From the NCBI GenBank assembly GCA_017512675.1, contig JAFWEY010000142.1, positions 1 to 51,849 of the forward strand: DNA of 51,849 bases, in the 5' to 3' direction. The position numbers were made by a program, and so were the translations under genes. Under the pieces are notes generated by a model that searched no databases, was not told the origin of the DNA, and saw nothing but the letters and a program-made list of their open reading frames with translations. This stretch comes from Clostridia bacterium (GTDB taxonomy: Bacteria; Bacillota; Clostridia; Christensenellales; Aristaeellaceae). Of this stretch, positions 1 to 7,781 are shown piece after piece. The first letter of the stretch is position 1. Each line of letters opens with the position of its first letter.

Positions 1-855
1 CCTGGGAATGTCAATGTATATGATGTGACAGAGACCTCTGCGGAAGTAAGCTGGACTCGAGTTCTTGGTGCAAAGTATTATAATATCATAGTGTTAAAAG
101 ACGGTGTAGTAAAGGGAAGACATGATCATAAAACGTCACCCTTTACGATACCTAATTTGGAAAAAGGAACAACATATGAGGCTTTTGTCCATGCTCAAAA
201 TGAAATCGACTCTGTTCCTGCAACGTATGAGTTTACGACTAAGGGTCCTAATCCCCTGCCGAATGGAGTTGTCAGAAAAGTCAACAGATCGGATTTGTCG
301 TGGGTAGTGGATCAGAGGAATTATCCATCACTGAGATTTGAAGATGGCGATTCAATAGCAGATTCAGGATGTGGATTGTGCGCAACTATAAATGCTGTCG
401 CCTATTTAACAGGATACTTGTTAGATGTTAATACCGTACTAAGGTTTTGGAATGATAACGGATGTCATTGCTCAGACGGAACCTACTGGTCTGCTTACGA
501 GAAGTTTGCAAGTAGTTCATATGGGCAGGGTTGTGGGTTCTACAGGGAATCAGTTAATGACACATTATCAAGATATAAAGGATTTATACAAGAGGGAGGA
601 GTTATTATAATGGGCTGTTCAAGAGATAGATCATCAAACAAAGGCGGACATGTAATGGCAATTGTCGATTACAATAAAGATACCAACAAATTCTTGATAC
701 TAGATTCTGCAGGCACACAGCAGAATCACTTGGGGGATTATTGGGCATACACAGGCAGTCTTAGTGGGTGGTATACAATAAGCGAAGATCGAAAGATCTA
801 TGGTGGCTCAATAACTCTCAATATGGGTGGCACGAGAGGCTATAAGCGACGTTAA
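1..855 (+). CDS. Fibronectin type III plus C39-like cysteine peptidase, 5' end missing
   Basis: The reading frame is open from base 1, so the gene starts outside the window. The first ~80 residues have a fibronectin type III pattern (TSAEVSW near the start, GTTYEAFVHA at the end). A papain/C39-like domain follows: putative nucleophile Cys in DSGCGLCAT, His in GGHVMAIVDY and acidic partner in FLILDSAG. I infer an exported or surface-bound peptidase or bacteriocin-processing-type enzyme; the substrate cannot be read. The DNA is strikingly AT-rich (two lines hand-counted at 33% and 42% G+C, against about 63% in a core-gene line), with many tta, ata and aga codons. With the IS66 remnant downstream this indicates horizontal acquisition. 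The domain call is fairly secure, the function is not. Confidence 0.7.
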   Translation, partial: PGNVNVYDVTETSAEVSWTRVLGAKYYNIIVLKDGVVKGRHDHKTSPFTIPNLEKGTTYEAFVHAQNEIDSVPATYEFTTKGPNPLPNGVVRKVNRSDLSWVVDQRNYPSLRFEDGDSIADSGCGLCATINAVAYLTGYLLDVNTVLRFWNDNGCHCSDGTYWSAYEKFASSSYGQGCGFYRESVNDTLSRYKGFIQEGGVIIMGCSRDRSSNKGGHVMAIVDYNKDTNKFLILDSAGTQQNHLGDYWAYTGSLSGWYTISEDRKIYGGSITLNMGGTRGYKRR

Positions 856-1220
856 AGCAACACCGCATAATTCGCCGGTACGCTCGGCGGTGCTTTATGC
901 GCTATCCATTTCCTGCAGATTTTTCGATTTGTTTCCCCCAGTAAACCTTCGAAATCTGCAGAAACGCCTGATGCAAAATTTATTTCCCGACCGACTACCT
1001 CATTTGGGGCTGTCTCAAAACGAGGCAGCCTCGAAATCAAAAAAAGAGGAAAAAAAGATAAGCACGGTCTTGCGCAGTACGGCAGGATGTCGGTGGAAAT
1101 GCCGGCAGGAGTGGGAGTACAGAGATAGCGGTGCTGATGAAAGCTCTGGACCAGCCGTGTTAGACTTCACAAGGGCGAGAAACTGCTATTTCCGCTGCGG
1201 AGACACCGACATGCGCATGC
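856..1220. other. Non-coding stretch with weak hairpins, possible insertion-sequence end
   Basis: No convincing gene. A 6-bp inverted repeat (861-866 with 887-892) followed by cttta could be a weak terminator for the upstream gene. A longer imperfect hairpin at 1008-1030, starting GGCTGTCTCAAAA, looks like the termini of some clostridial insertion sequences. Composition shifts here from AT-rich to the GC-rich background. I read it as the scar between acquired DNA and the core genome. Confidence 0.4.
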
Positions 1221-1439
1221 AGACAGAGGGGCTGGCTTTTTTCCGACACACCTGATGGTGCGAAGGCTACCGCAATCGTCCATTCCCTGGTGGAAACGGC
1301 AAAGGCCAACAACCTCCGCCTGGAAGGCGATATCGAGCACTTGCTGACCGTTCTGCCGGAGCGACTCGTTGCTGATCCGAACGCCGGCATTGATGACCTG
1401 CTGCCCTGGGCTGATGCTATTCAGAAGCGGTTTGCTCTG
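1221..1439 (+). pseudogene. IS66-family transposase C-terminal remnant
   Basis: One frame encodes about 73 residues matching the end of IS66 transposases: GWLFSDTPDGAKA, then IVHSLVETAKANN, a HLLTVLPERL segment and DDLLPW near the end. In intact elements the last follows the DDE catalytic domain. There is no start codon, no recognisable catalytic domain upstream and no orf1/orf2 partners, so this is a degraded fragment. It marks past transposition beside the AT-rich peptidase gene. Confidence 0.75.
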
Positions 1440-1475
1440 TTCGGCACGGGGGATCGGAAAGCAAATACCGGTTTT

Positions 1476-2204
1476 TCAGAATACAGCAAACTCCACGAGA
1501 TCCAGGGCCTTCAGTGCGGCCAATGCAGCCTCCTCGTCCGGGTCTTCCCCGAGGCCCCAAAGCTCAGGCAGACGGGAAAGAATTCCCGTGAAGTCGCGTT
1601 TCCCGCTGGCGATCATGAAAAGTAGATCCGCCGTGCTGCGGGGGACATCGACAAATGCCGTATGGATCGCACAGGCTCCGTCCTCCCCGGCGCAGAAGCT
1701 GACCAGCACCATGGGATGTGCGTCGCCGTAATCCAGCAGAACAAAGGAAAGGCGGGATCGGTGTTCGTCCATCACCCGCAGGGATTCATAACGCGCGATG
1801 GAAGACGCGGCAAGCCTGGTGACCCCAGCCCTGCTGTTCAGAAAAGAGGCGGGCAGGTCCATCAGATTGAGGCAAAAGAGATCGAGGTGCGTTCCTGCAT
1901 CCTGCGTGCTGAGGCCGGGCACCAGCGGCATCAGCTGCGCGACTGCTTCCCGGGGAATGGAAGCCACTGCCGCGCGGCGGCGATTTTCGGGTTTTGTCCA
2001 ATCCCCGCCCCATCCGCCGATCAGGGACAGCAATTCCTGATCCGACGTATACAGTTCTGCATATCCCTGTAATTCGCACAGCGCTGACAGGTTTTCTGCC
2101 GCGGTCTGTCCCGTTTCCACGAGCAGTGCGGGATCGTACTCCTGCGCAAACACGGCAGGAACGAGCAATGCGATGATCATTACAGCAAGCAGCCGTTTGC
2201 CCAT
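1476..2204 (-). CDS. Secreted protein of unknown function
   Basis: Predicted 242 residues. The start at 2204 is chosen for the strong AAGGAGG site about 9 bases upstream and because it begins a clean signal peptide, MGKRLLAVMIIALLVPAVFA, with an Ala-x-Ala-type cleavage site before QEYDP. The mature part is mixed helical and acidic toward the C-terminus (GLGEDPDEEAALAAL), with no membrane segment, lipobox or metal motif that I recognise. It is a single-gene unit with its own promoter at 2345-2373. I do not recognise the family; an extracytoplasmic location is the only supported inference. Confidence 0.75.
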   Translation of the reverse strand: MGKRLLAVMIIALLVPAVFAQEYDPALLVETGQTAAENLSALCELQGYAELYTSDQELLSLIGGWGGDWTKPENRRRAAVASIPREAVAQLMPLVPGLSTQDAGTHLDLFCLNLMDLPASFLNSRAGVTRLAASSIARYESLRVMDEHRSRLSFVLLDYGDAHPMVLVSFCAGEDGACAIHTAFVDVPRSTADLLFMIASGKRDFTGILSRLPELWGLGEDPDEEAALAALKALDLVEFAVF

Positions 2205-2344
2205 TTGGTTTTTTCCTCCTTGTACAGCAAAGCCTTTCGGGGGCAGGCGCGACCGATCGCGGCGTTTCCAATGCACCGAAGAAGCGTTCAGTGGAATCGC
2301 GTCATGTCCCGCCGGAGCCCCGATTCTGCGCCGCCTCCGGAATC

Positions 2345-2373
2345 AGTATAGCAGTTTGGCCGATGAAAATCAA
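2345..2373 (-). promoter_or_regulatory. Promoter for the secreted protein gene
   Basis: Read on the minus strand: TTGATT, 17-base spacer, TATACT. It points at the gene starting at 2204 and leaves an untranslated leader of about 135 bases. Confidence 0.6.
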
Positions 2374-2573
2374 CGGAAGGAGTGGAATCTGTTGCGGTGA
2401 ACCAGCTGCAGACCAATCCGGGTCAGTTCAGGGAAGAACGCGAAGCGCGCGGGGGAAGGGCTGGCGCACGAATGCGTTTTCCGGGCGGCAAAAAGCCGGC
2501 GCCCTAAAGCGCTGTGAGTCGGTTCCCATGCTCTGCATTGGCCAATTTTCCCCGAAATTCCACGCCAATGTTC

Positions 2574-2603
2574 TTGACGGTATTCGCGGTGCGGTGATAT
2601 AAT
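2574..2603 (+). promoter_or_regulatory. Promoter for asnA
   Basis: TTGACG, 18-base spacer, TATAAT, about 70 bases upstream of the asnA start codon. A near-consensus sigma-A promoter. Its preservation suggests the downstream amber mutation is recent or artefactual. Confidence 0.65.
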
Positions 2604-2675
2604 CACTGCATATTTTTTCGTGTGCCGGGGAAACCCTTCGTGCGCGCTTGCTTTTGCAGAGAAAGGATGATCGAT

Positions 2676-3683
2676 ATGCGGCACATCTACCCTGAAGGCT
2701 ATAAGCCGGTACTGGATTTGCGTTCCACGCAGCAGGCAATCAAGACGCTGAAGGACTGCTTTCAGTAGCAGCTCGCCGCGGCGCTCAACCTGACGCGCGT
2801 GTCGGCGCCGCTGTTTGTGCGGAAAATGACCGGACCGAACGACGACCTGAACGGCACCGAGCGGAAGGTCGGTTTCGATCTGCTGGAGACGCCGGGCGAC
2901 GAAATCGAAGTGGTGCAGTCTCTGGCCAAGTGGAAGCGCGACGCGCTGGGACGCTATGGGTATCCGACGGGCAGCGGGCTGTATACCGACATGAACGCGA
3001 TCCGGCGCGATGAGGAGACGGACAACCTGCATTCCGTGTATGTGGATCAATGGGACTGGGAAAAGGTCATTCGCCGCAGCGATCGATCCATCGAAACCCT
3101 GGTGGACACCGCAAAGCGCATCCATGCGGCGGTTCTGGAGGCGGAAACTGTGCTGCACAGCCGGTATCCGGCGCTGCACCCGCGGCTGCCGGCTGAACTG
3201 ACGACCGTTTCGAGCATGGAGCTTTACCAGATGTATCCCGATGTCAGCCCGGACGCGCGGGAGAGGATGTTCGTCAAGGAGCATCACGCGGCGCTGATCC
3301 TCCAGATCGGGCACAAGCTTCCGGACGGCAAGCCGCATTCCGGCAGGGCGCCGGACTATGATGACTGGCAGCTCAACGGCGATCTGATTTATTACCACCA
3401 GGAACTGGACTGCGCTTTTGAGGTGTCTTCGATGGGGATTCGGGTGGACGCGTCCAGCATGTTCTCGCAGCTGAGCGAAGCGGGCGCGCTGGACCGGCTG
3501 GAATTGCCGTTCCATCAGGCGGTAATGCGCGATGAACTGCCGCTGACCATGGGCGGCGGCATCGGACAGAGCCGGCTCTGCATGCTCCTGCTGCGCAAGG
3601 CGCATATCGGCGAAGTTCAGTGTTCGGTTTGGACGGACGAGGTGCGCGACCTGTATCTGGCGCACGGAGTGCAGCTTCTTTGA
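2676..3683 (+). pseudogene. asnA: Aspartate--ammonia ligase (AsnA) interrupted by an in-frame amber codon
   Basis: Encodes ammonia-dependent asparagine synthetase, a class II aminoacyl-tRNA-synthetase-like fold. From the ATG at 2676 (AAGGATGA upstream) the frame reads MRHIYPEGYKPVLDLRSTQQ, hits TAG at 2766-2768 (codon 31), then continues in the same frame with QLAAALNLTRVSAPLF. Family hallmarks follow: NDDLNGTE, VVQSLAKWKR, LHSVYVDQWDWE, GRAPDYDDW, SSMGIRVDA and GGGIGQSRL. Total length, 335 codons, matches the family (~330). The codon lies in the N-terminal helix (FSRQLEERL in E. coli). Re-initiation at GTG 2799 would lose about 41 conserved residues. Either a recent nonsense mutation, a sequencing error or a suppressed stop; the rest is intact. 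Confidence 0.88.
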
Positions 3684-3721
3684 TTCGAGGCCGGATGACG
3701 CGGAAAAGCGAACCATAACAG

Positions 3722-3747
3722 AATCCCCCGCCGCAGGGCGGGGGATT
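3722..3747. terminator. Bidirectional terminator between asnA and the flavoprotein gene
   Basis: A perfect 11-bp stem (3722-3732 with 3737-3747) around the loop GCAG. The arms begin with AA and end with TT, so the hairpin can serve both converging genes. Confidence 0.85.
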
Positions 3748-3773
3748 TGCGTGCTTCGTCAGCGATCTTTCGG

Positions 3774-5225
3774 TCAGCCTTCCTGAATCGAAGCGATCAT
3801 GTGTTTGGCAGCGACGGAGCCGGAGTTCCAGGCATAGCCCTGCGTCCAGCCGACCCCTTCGTAATACGGATAGCTGAAGAATCCGCCGCTGTCCTGTCCC
3901 GCGACGTACAGCCCGCTGATCGGCTGGTAATCGCCGTTCACCGCCTGAAGATTCTCGTTGACGCGAATGCCGTTGTAGGTTCCGTCGATGGCGGAAATCA
4001 CGCGCACCGCGTAGAACGGCCCTTCGGAGAGGGGAGGCATCATGTCGCTGCGCTTGCCGAAGAGCGGATCTTCGCCGGTCTCCAGAACCGTCATGTAATC
4101 CTGAATGTTCTTCTGATAGATTTCCTGATCGGCAAACCCGATGGCGACACCCAGGTCTTCGAGCGTGTCAGCCTTCCAGGCTTCGCCCGCTTCCAGCGCA
4201 ACCGCCATTTCGTCCTGCAGCGTGTAGTAGCTGGGAACCAGAATGCGCGCCCGCAGTTTCAGGCTGTCGATGGTTTCTTCGCTGAGCACGCCGTACAGGC
4301 CCTTTTCGGTCATCGCGTCCAGCTGCTCCTGAGTGAAGACCAGGTACGCGAAGCCGACGCGCCGGAGCGCGGAAGCGCCGTAGGAAAGCGCCTGGGTTAC
4401 GAAGAACTCCTCGTTCACGAAGCGCTCGCCGGAAGGATCCAGCGCCAGGGAGCCCGCCTGGTTCATGAACTTCATGTATCCCGCGTAGAAATCGACCTTT
4501 TTGTTGGAGCAGAATTCCGCGAGGTGCGGACTCACTTCGTCCGAGAGAATCGCGCCGATTTCCATGCACATGTTTACGCCGTCGCCCACATTGGAGCTCA
4601 GCCCGTTCAGATAGAAATTGTCGTGTCCGATGTACTTGCGCAGCATCTCGTCGTTGCCGCCAAAGCCGCCGGTGCAGACCAGCGTTTTTTTGGCGCGCAC
4701 GGTGACTTTGGTGCCGTCCTGCTTCTCCGCTTCGACGCCCACTACCGTACCGTCCTCGACGATCAGGTGCTTCGCAGTGGTTTCGAGCATCACGTTGATG
4801 CCCGCGGGTTCAAGGAACTGGCGGTACAGCACGTCGAATTTGCGGGTTCCCTTGCCGGTGTCGTGTGCGGTCACGCCCGCTTTGGTGACGCCCGGGTCTT
4901 CGGTCTGGTTCCAATACGCCTGCAGCCGGTCGGCATTGGGGCCGGAAACCTTCAGGATGTTGTACACCAGCGGGCCGTTGGCACGCCATTTGCAGAAATC
5001 CATCAGTTCGCGGAACGCGCTGTCTACCGTGTAATCGGCTACGCCCGCGTCGATTTGCTGCTGGGACTGGATGCCGGCAAACCCCGTGGAGCATACGGAG
5101 GTGCCGCCCAGCTTGCCGGTTTTTTCCAGAACGATGGCGTCCACGCCGGCTTCCATCGCTTCGATGGCTGCCATGGTTCCCGCAGCGCCCGCGCCGATGA
5201 TGACGATGTCGGTTTCATAGGTCTC
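3774..5225 (-). CDS. FAD-dependent fumarate/urocanate reductase-like flavoprotein, C-terminal part of an interrupted gene
   Basis: FAD_binding_2 flavoprotein: a Rossmann motif (DIVIIGAGAAGTMAA), the FAD segment EKTGKLGGTS, GGFGGN, and a C-terminal GLYVAGQDSGG. It is in the same frame as the upstream FMN-binding ORF, separated only by TAA at 5226-5228. Between that stop and the first ATG (5174) there is no start codon, and the GxGxxG lies in this interval. An independent product starting at 5174 would lack its FAD-binding loop. Single-chain FMN_bind/FAD enzymes are common in anaerobes as respiratory reductases of unsaturated acids. The usual fumarate-reductase HYTMGG and GGNAL signatures are replaced by DGTYNG and VGWTQGYAW, so the substrate is probably not fumarate. 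Confidence 0.8.
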   Translation of the reverse strand, partial: ETYETDIVIIGAGAAGTMAAIEAMEAGVDAIVLEKTGKLGGTSVCSTGFAGIQSQQQIDAGVADYTVDSAFRELMDFCKWRANGPLVYNILKVSGPNADRLQAYWNQTEDPGVTKAGVTAHDTGKGTRKFDVLYRQFLEPAGINVMLETTAKHLIVEDGTVVGVEAEKQDGTKVTVRAKKTLVCTGGFGGNDEMLRKYIGHDNFYLNGLSSNVGDGVNMCMEIGAILSDEVSPHLAEFCSNKKVDFYAGYMKFMNQAGSLALDPSGERFVNEEFFVTQALSYGASALRRVGFAYLVFTQEQLDAMTEKGLYGVLSEETIDSLKLRARILVPSYYTLQDEMAVALEAGEAWKADTLEDLGVAIGFADQEIYQKNIQDYMTVLETGEDPLFGKRSDMMPPLSEGPFYAVRVISAIDGTYNGIRVNENLQAVNGDYQPISGLYVAGQDSGGFFSYPYYEGVGWTQGYAWNSGSVAAKHMIASIQEG

Positions 5226-5960
5226 TTACGCGTCGGATTTCGGAACCGGTTTCATGAAATCAACCGGATCGGCGCCTGCCGCTTCCAGCGCCTGGGCCAC
5301 GCCGTTCAGAATCGCGCGGCTGGTCAGCGTCGCGCCGGTGACGACGTCCACGGCGATCGACTGATTGGCGACGATTGCCGCCGGAAGCCGCTCGATGCAG
5401 GGATCGGTGAAGCCGGGGGTGTCGGAAGTGGAAACCACTTCCACGGAAAGGATGCTCGTTTCATCCACGGTGACAGAAACCTGCGTCGGTTCGATGATCG
5501 CCGGGGAGCCGAAGCGCTCGCCCTCGATGGAGCCCTTCTGCCATTTGCCGTAGGCTTCGCCGGTATAAGTGCCGGGCGTCATTGCCGCTGCCGCTGCGGC
5601 TTCTTCGGCCGGCGCCGCAAGCGTCACGCCGCTCTGTGCCAGCGCCTCTTTCGCCGCAGTCAGGATGGCGGTGGAGGTAAAGGTGCAGCCGGAAACGGCG
5701 TCCACTTCCACCGAGTTGGCCTTCAGCATCATATCCGGCATCAAATCCACCGCGTTGGAACCGATGCCCTGGGTCTCATCCGGGCCTTCGACGGTTACGT
5801 TCGTCAGCCGGTCGCCTTCGATGGTCAGCGTTACGGTGACCTCGCCGCCAAATCCCTTCGCGGACGCCGTGTAAGCATTGCCCGCTTCCGCAAACGCGGC
5901 AAATACGCCGGAGAGCATGCAGACTGCGAGCAGCAGGGACAGTATTCTTGTCTTCTTCAT
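5226..5960 (-). CDS. Exported protein with two FMN_bind domains, N-terminal part of the interrupted flavoprotein
   Basis: Predicted 244 residues, start at 5960 with AAGGAGG just upstream. A signal peptide (MKKTRILSLLLAV to AFAEA) is followed by two FMN_bind domains of about 85 residues. Each ends in a flavinylation-type motif for covalent FMN on Thr: DAVSGCTFTS and DVVTGATLTS, separated by an Ala-rich linker (residues ~115-130). The frame continues through TAA into the FAD domain, so the ancestral product would be a 728-residue exported reductase. If the stop is real, this part could still be a free FMN electron carrier. No ApbE flavin transferase gene is in the window. Transcription is from the MerR-type promoter at 6009-6039. 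Confidence 0.82.
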   Translation of the reverse strand: MKKTRILSLLLAVCMLSGVFAAFAEAGNAYTASAKGFGGEVTVTLTIEGDRLTNVTVEGPDETQGIGSNAVDLMPDMMLKANSVEVDAVSGCTFTSTAILTAAKEALAQSGVTLAAPAEEAAAAAAMTPGTYTGEAYGKWQKGSIEGERFGSPAIIEPTQVSVTVDETSILSVEVVSTSDTPGFTDPCIERLPAAIVANQSIAVDVVTGATLTSRAILNGVAQALEAAGADPVDFMKPVPKSDA

Positions 5961-6008
5961 CCTGAAACCTCCTTCTTTTCGGGCATGGAAGCCCAATACC
6001 TCCATTCC

Positions 6009-6039
6009 TTTATAGCACCTCAAACTGTTTGAGATGCAA
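6009..6039 (-). promoter_or_regulatory. MerR-type promoter and operator for the flavoprotein gene
   Basis: On the minus strand: TTGCAT, a 19-base spacer, TATAAA. The spacer contains the perfect dyad CTCAAACAGTTTGAG (6019-6033). Over-long 19-bp spacers with a central dyad are the hallmark of promoters that MerR-family proteins activate by DNA distortion. The dyad overlaps the stop codon of the merR-like gene, which lies immediately upstream in the same direction. Confidence 0.8.
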
Positions 6040-6889
6040 GGGGGTTGTCTGGATTTAACATATTCCGTTTCCGGGTCACGGGAATCCAGCACTCGTAATA
6101 CACGGCGGCGGGGATGACCTCTTCGCCCAGAGCCCGGAACTCCCCGACCTTCGAAAGAACGCGCTGAATGGCGGGGGCGCAGATTTCCAGTCCCTGTGAT
6201 TCCGCATACGCGGCGATCCCCTGATAGGAAGGCTCGTCCATCGCGCGCCGGACCGCGGTGTGAATGCACAGCGGCCATTCGATTTTTTCCGCCGGCGTGC
6301 CGATCGGAAGCCCCAGGCGCAGCGCATCCTGTTCCCAAGCACAGTATCCGCTTTCCCGGCCGCTCCACGGGTCGCAGGCGAGGATCGAGGATGGATGCAC
6401 GCGCACTGCGCTTTCGACGATCGGCAGTGCGTTGATCCACTTTTCCAGCATGCTCCAGACCGCGTCGTCTTCCGTGATTTGGTCGTCTCTTCGATCGATC
6501 AGCAGGTACATGGGCGGCAAAGCGCACAGTTCAAAGCGGCCCTGCAGATCGTGAACGCGCAGGATGTTGGCCCTTTGACGCCGAAGCGCCTCGAGGCGGA
6601 ACCTGAGCTCTTCCATCTCGCGCTCTGTTTTCAGAGCCTGCGCTTTCAGCCGGGCATCGATGGCATCCAGCTCCGTTTCGGAGAACAGCTCCTGTATTTC
6701 CCGGGTGCCGAAGCCCATGTTGTGATACTGGCGAACCGATGACAGCAGCTTCAGGGTTCGCAGGTGATAGCGCCTGTCGCCGGTGTTCCTGTCGCGCGTA
6801 GGCTGTAAGAAGCCTTTCTCCTCGTAATACCGGATGGTCTGAGGCGAAATCCGAAAATGCTTTGCCAGGGTGCCGATTTTTATGTACAT
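6020..6889 (-). CDS. MerR-family transcriptional activator with GyrI-like ligand domain
   Basis: Predicted 289 residues from ATG 6889; an in-frame ATG at 6901 is an alternative and neither has a strong ribosome site. Residues 1-70 form a MerR winged helix (IGTLAKHFRISPQTIRYYEE, DRRYHLRTL). A coiled-coil dimerisation helix follows (~75-120, rich in Glu/Arg/Leu). The C-terminal ~160 residues resemble the BmrR/GyrI-type effector domain, which in relatives binds hydrophobic or cationic ligands. The gene ends inside the operator of the downstream flavoprotein promoter, so it very probably controls that gene in response to a small molecule, perhaps the flavoprotein's substrate. The effector identity is unknown. 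Confidence 0.85.
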   Translation of the reverse strand: MYIKIGTLAKHFRISPQTIRYYEEKGFLQPTRDRNTGDRRYHLRTLKLLSSVRQYHNMGFGTREIQELFSETELDAIDARLKAQALKTEREMEELRFRLEALRRQRANILRVHDLQGRFELCALPPMYLLIDRRDDQITEDDAVWSMLEKWINALPIVESAVRVHPSSILACDPWSGRESGYCAWEQDALRLGLPIGTPAEKIEWPLCIHTAVRRAMDEPSYQGIAAYAESQGLEICAPAIQRVLSKVGEFRALGEEVIPAAVYYECWIPVTRKRNMLNPDNPLASQTV

Positions 6890-7016
6890 GAGAATCACCA
6901 TACCGGCGCGGTGACCGGCGCATTAGGACGAAAACGGATGCCGCAGAATTCTCCGTTCACCGGGAATATGCTCCTGAGAGGAACCCGCGGATCGGGCGGT
7001 TGGCTGCACTGCATTC

Positions 7017-7045
7017 ATTATACAGGGATCGGCGTCCAAAAGCAA
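7017..7045 (-). promoter_or_regulatory. Promoter for the MerR regulator
   Basis: On the minus strand: TTGCTT, 17-base spacer, TATAAT, leaving a leader of about 125 bases. It diverges from the FHA-gene promoter at 7071-7100; the two -35 elements are about 25 bases apart. Confidence 0.6.
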
Positions 7046-7070
7046 AGCGATTCTGCTTTTTGGGAAACGC

Positions 7071-7100
7071 TTGATTGCACGGCCGCAATTCTGGTATAAT
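7071..7100 (+). promoter_or_regulatory. Promoter for the FHA-ftsW-pbp operon
   Basis: TTGATT, 18-base spacer, TATAAT, about 20 bases before the start codon at 7122, with CGGAGG between. It would drive the three overlapping envelope genes. Confidence 0.7.
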
Positions 7101-7121
7101 GGGTGTCACACGGAGGAATGC

Positions 7122-7781
7122 ATGAATTCTGATTTGTATACACTGGTTTCTCTTGCGGCCCGTTACTGGTTCGCTTTGCTGATGGTTGTGACCGTTGCGC
7201 GCGCCTGGCACGCAACGAGGGTGGACAACCGCAGGGCGCGCGTACTGCGCGGCTGGATGCCCGAGACCGGCTGCATCGGCGAATTCCTGGCGAGCGGCGC
7301 GCGCGACAGGATAGAAATCCGGCTGCCGATTCCGCGGGAAGGCGTCCTCGGTTCGTCGTCAGGCGCGGATATACAGATACGGGGACGCGGAATCGCGCGC
7401 AATCAGGCGCACATCGAACTGCGCGAAGGCGGCGTTTGGGTGCGTCCGCTGAAGCGCGGGATTTTTGCGCGCAATGGGGAAACGATGCAGGAGCCGTTTC
7501 TGCTGCGGGACGGGGATATTTTTACCGTCGGCAGCGTTCAGCTGATAACGGTTTTGTTTGACCCGGCGGAGGCGCGCCGGGGTGGCGGGGAAGACCCGTT
7601 CGGGGACGAAGAGCGCTTGTGGGACGAACCCCGAAAGCGCTCCGCGGCACAGGACCCGGAGAAGCGGAACCCGTCAGGCCGGACGGATGCGGCGGACCCG
7701 TTTTTTGACGACGACGCGCTGTGGGGAGACGAAACAGAGGAGACGGTATGGCAAAGCGGCAAATCAAGGCATCATCGCTGA
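7122..7781 (+). CDS. Membrane-anchored FHA-domain protein
   Basis: Predicted 219 residues. The start at 7122 follows CGGAGG. One N-terminal membrane helix (residues ~8-25) is followed by a forkhead-associated domain: LGSSSGADIQIRGRGIARNQ, HIELREGG, and LLRDGDIFTVGS. FHA domains bind phosphothreonine peptides, so this is probably a target or adaptor of a PASTA-type Ser/Thr kinase not in the window. The C-terminal third is acidic and Arg-rich low complexity (DPFGDEERLWDEP). It overlaps the ftsW-like gene by 34 bases; FHA-FtsW-PBP triplets are known in Clostridia and Actinobacteria and link phosphorylation to peptidoglycan synthesis. Confidence 0.82.
   Translation: MNSDLYTLVSLAARYWFALLMVVTVARAWHATRVDNRRARVLRGWMPETGCIGEFLASGARDRIEIRLPIPREGVLGSSSGADIQIRGRGIARNQAHIELREGGVWVRPLKRGIFARNGETMQEPFLLRDGDIFTVGSVQLITVLFDPAEARRGGGEDPFGDEERLWDEPRKRSAAQDPEKRNPSGRTDAADPFFDDDALWGDETEETVWQSGKSRHHR

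Larger units (their letters stand above)
2205..2675. other. Divergent intergenic region with two promoters
   Basis: This 471-base stretch separates the minus-strand secreted-protein gene from asnA. It contains a promoter for each (2345-2373 minus, 2574-2603 plus). I see no gene, RNA fold or repeat in the rest. The asnA leader is only about 65 bases, too short for a T-box. Confidence 0.6.

Noticed and set aside
852-1040. Minus-strand 62-codon ORF upstream of the IS66 remnant
   Set aside because: No ribosome binding site; it reads through inverted-repeat sequence and looks like translated intergenic DNA.
2604-2675. T-box or other amino-acid riboswitch before asnA
   Set aside because: Only about 65 bases of leader, with no T-box sequence or specifier stem visible.
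2370-3716. Long minus-strand ORF (448 codons) opposite asnA
   Set aside because: It is the reverse shadow of asnA; composition is biased to Arg/His/Gln as expected for antisense of GC-rich genes, with no ribosome site.
3747-6032. 761-codon plus-strand ORF opposite the flavoprotein genes
   Set aside because: Antisense shadow of the FMN/FAD genes, low-information sequence rich in Arg/His/Gly, no start signal. The real motifs are on the minus strand.
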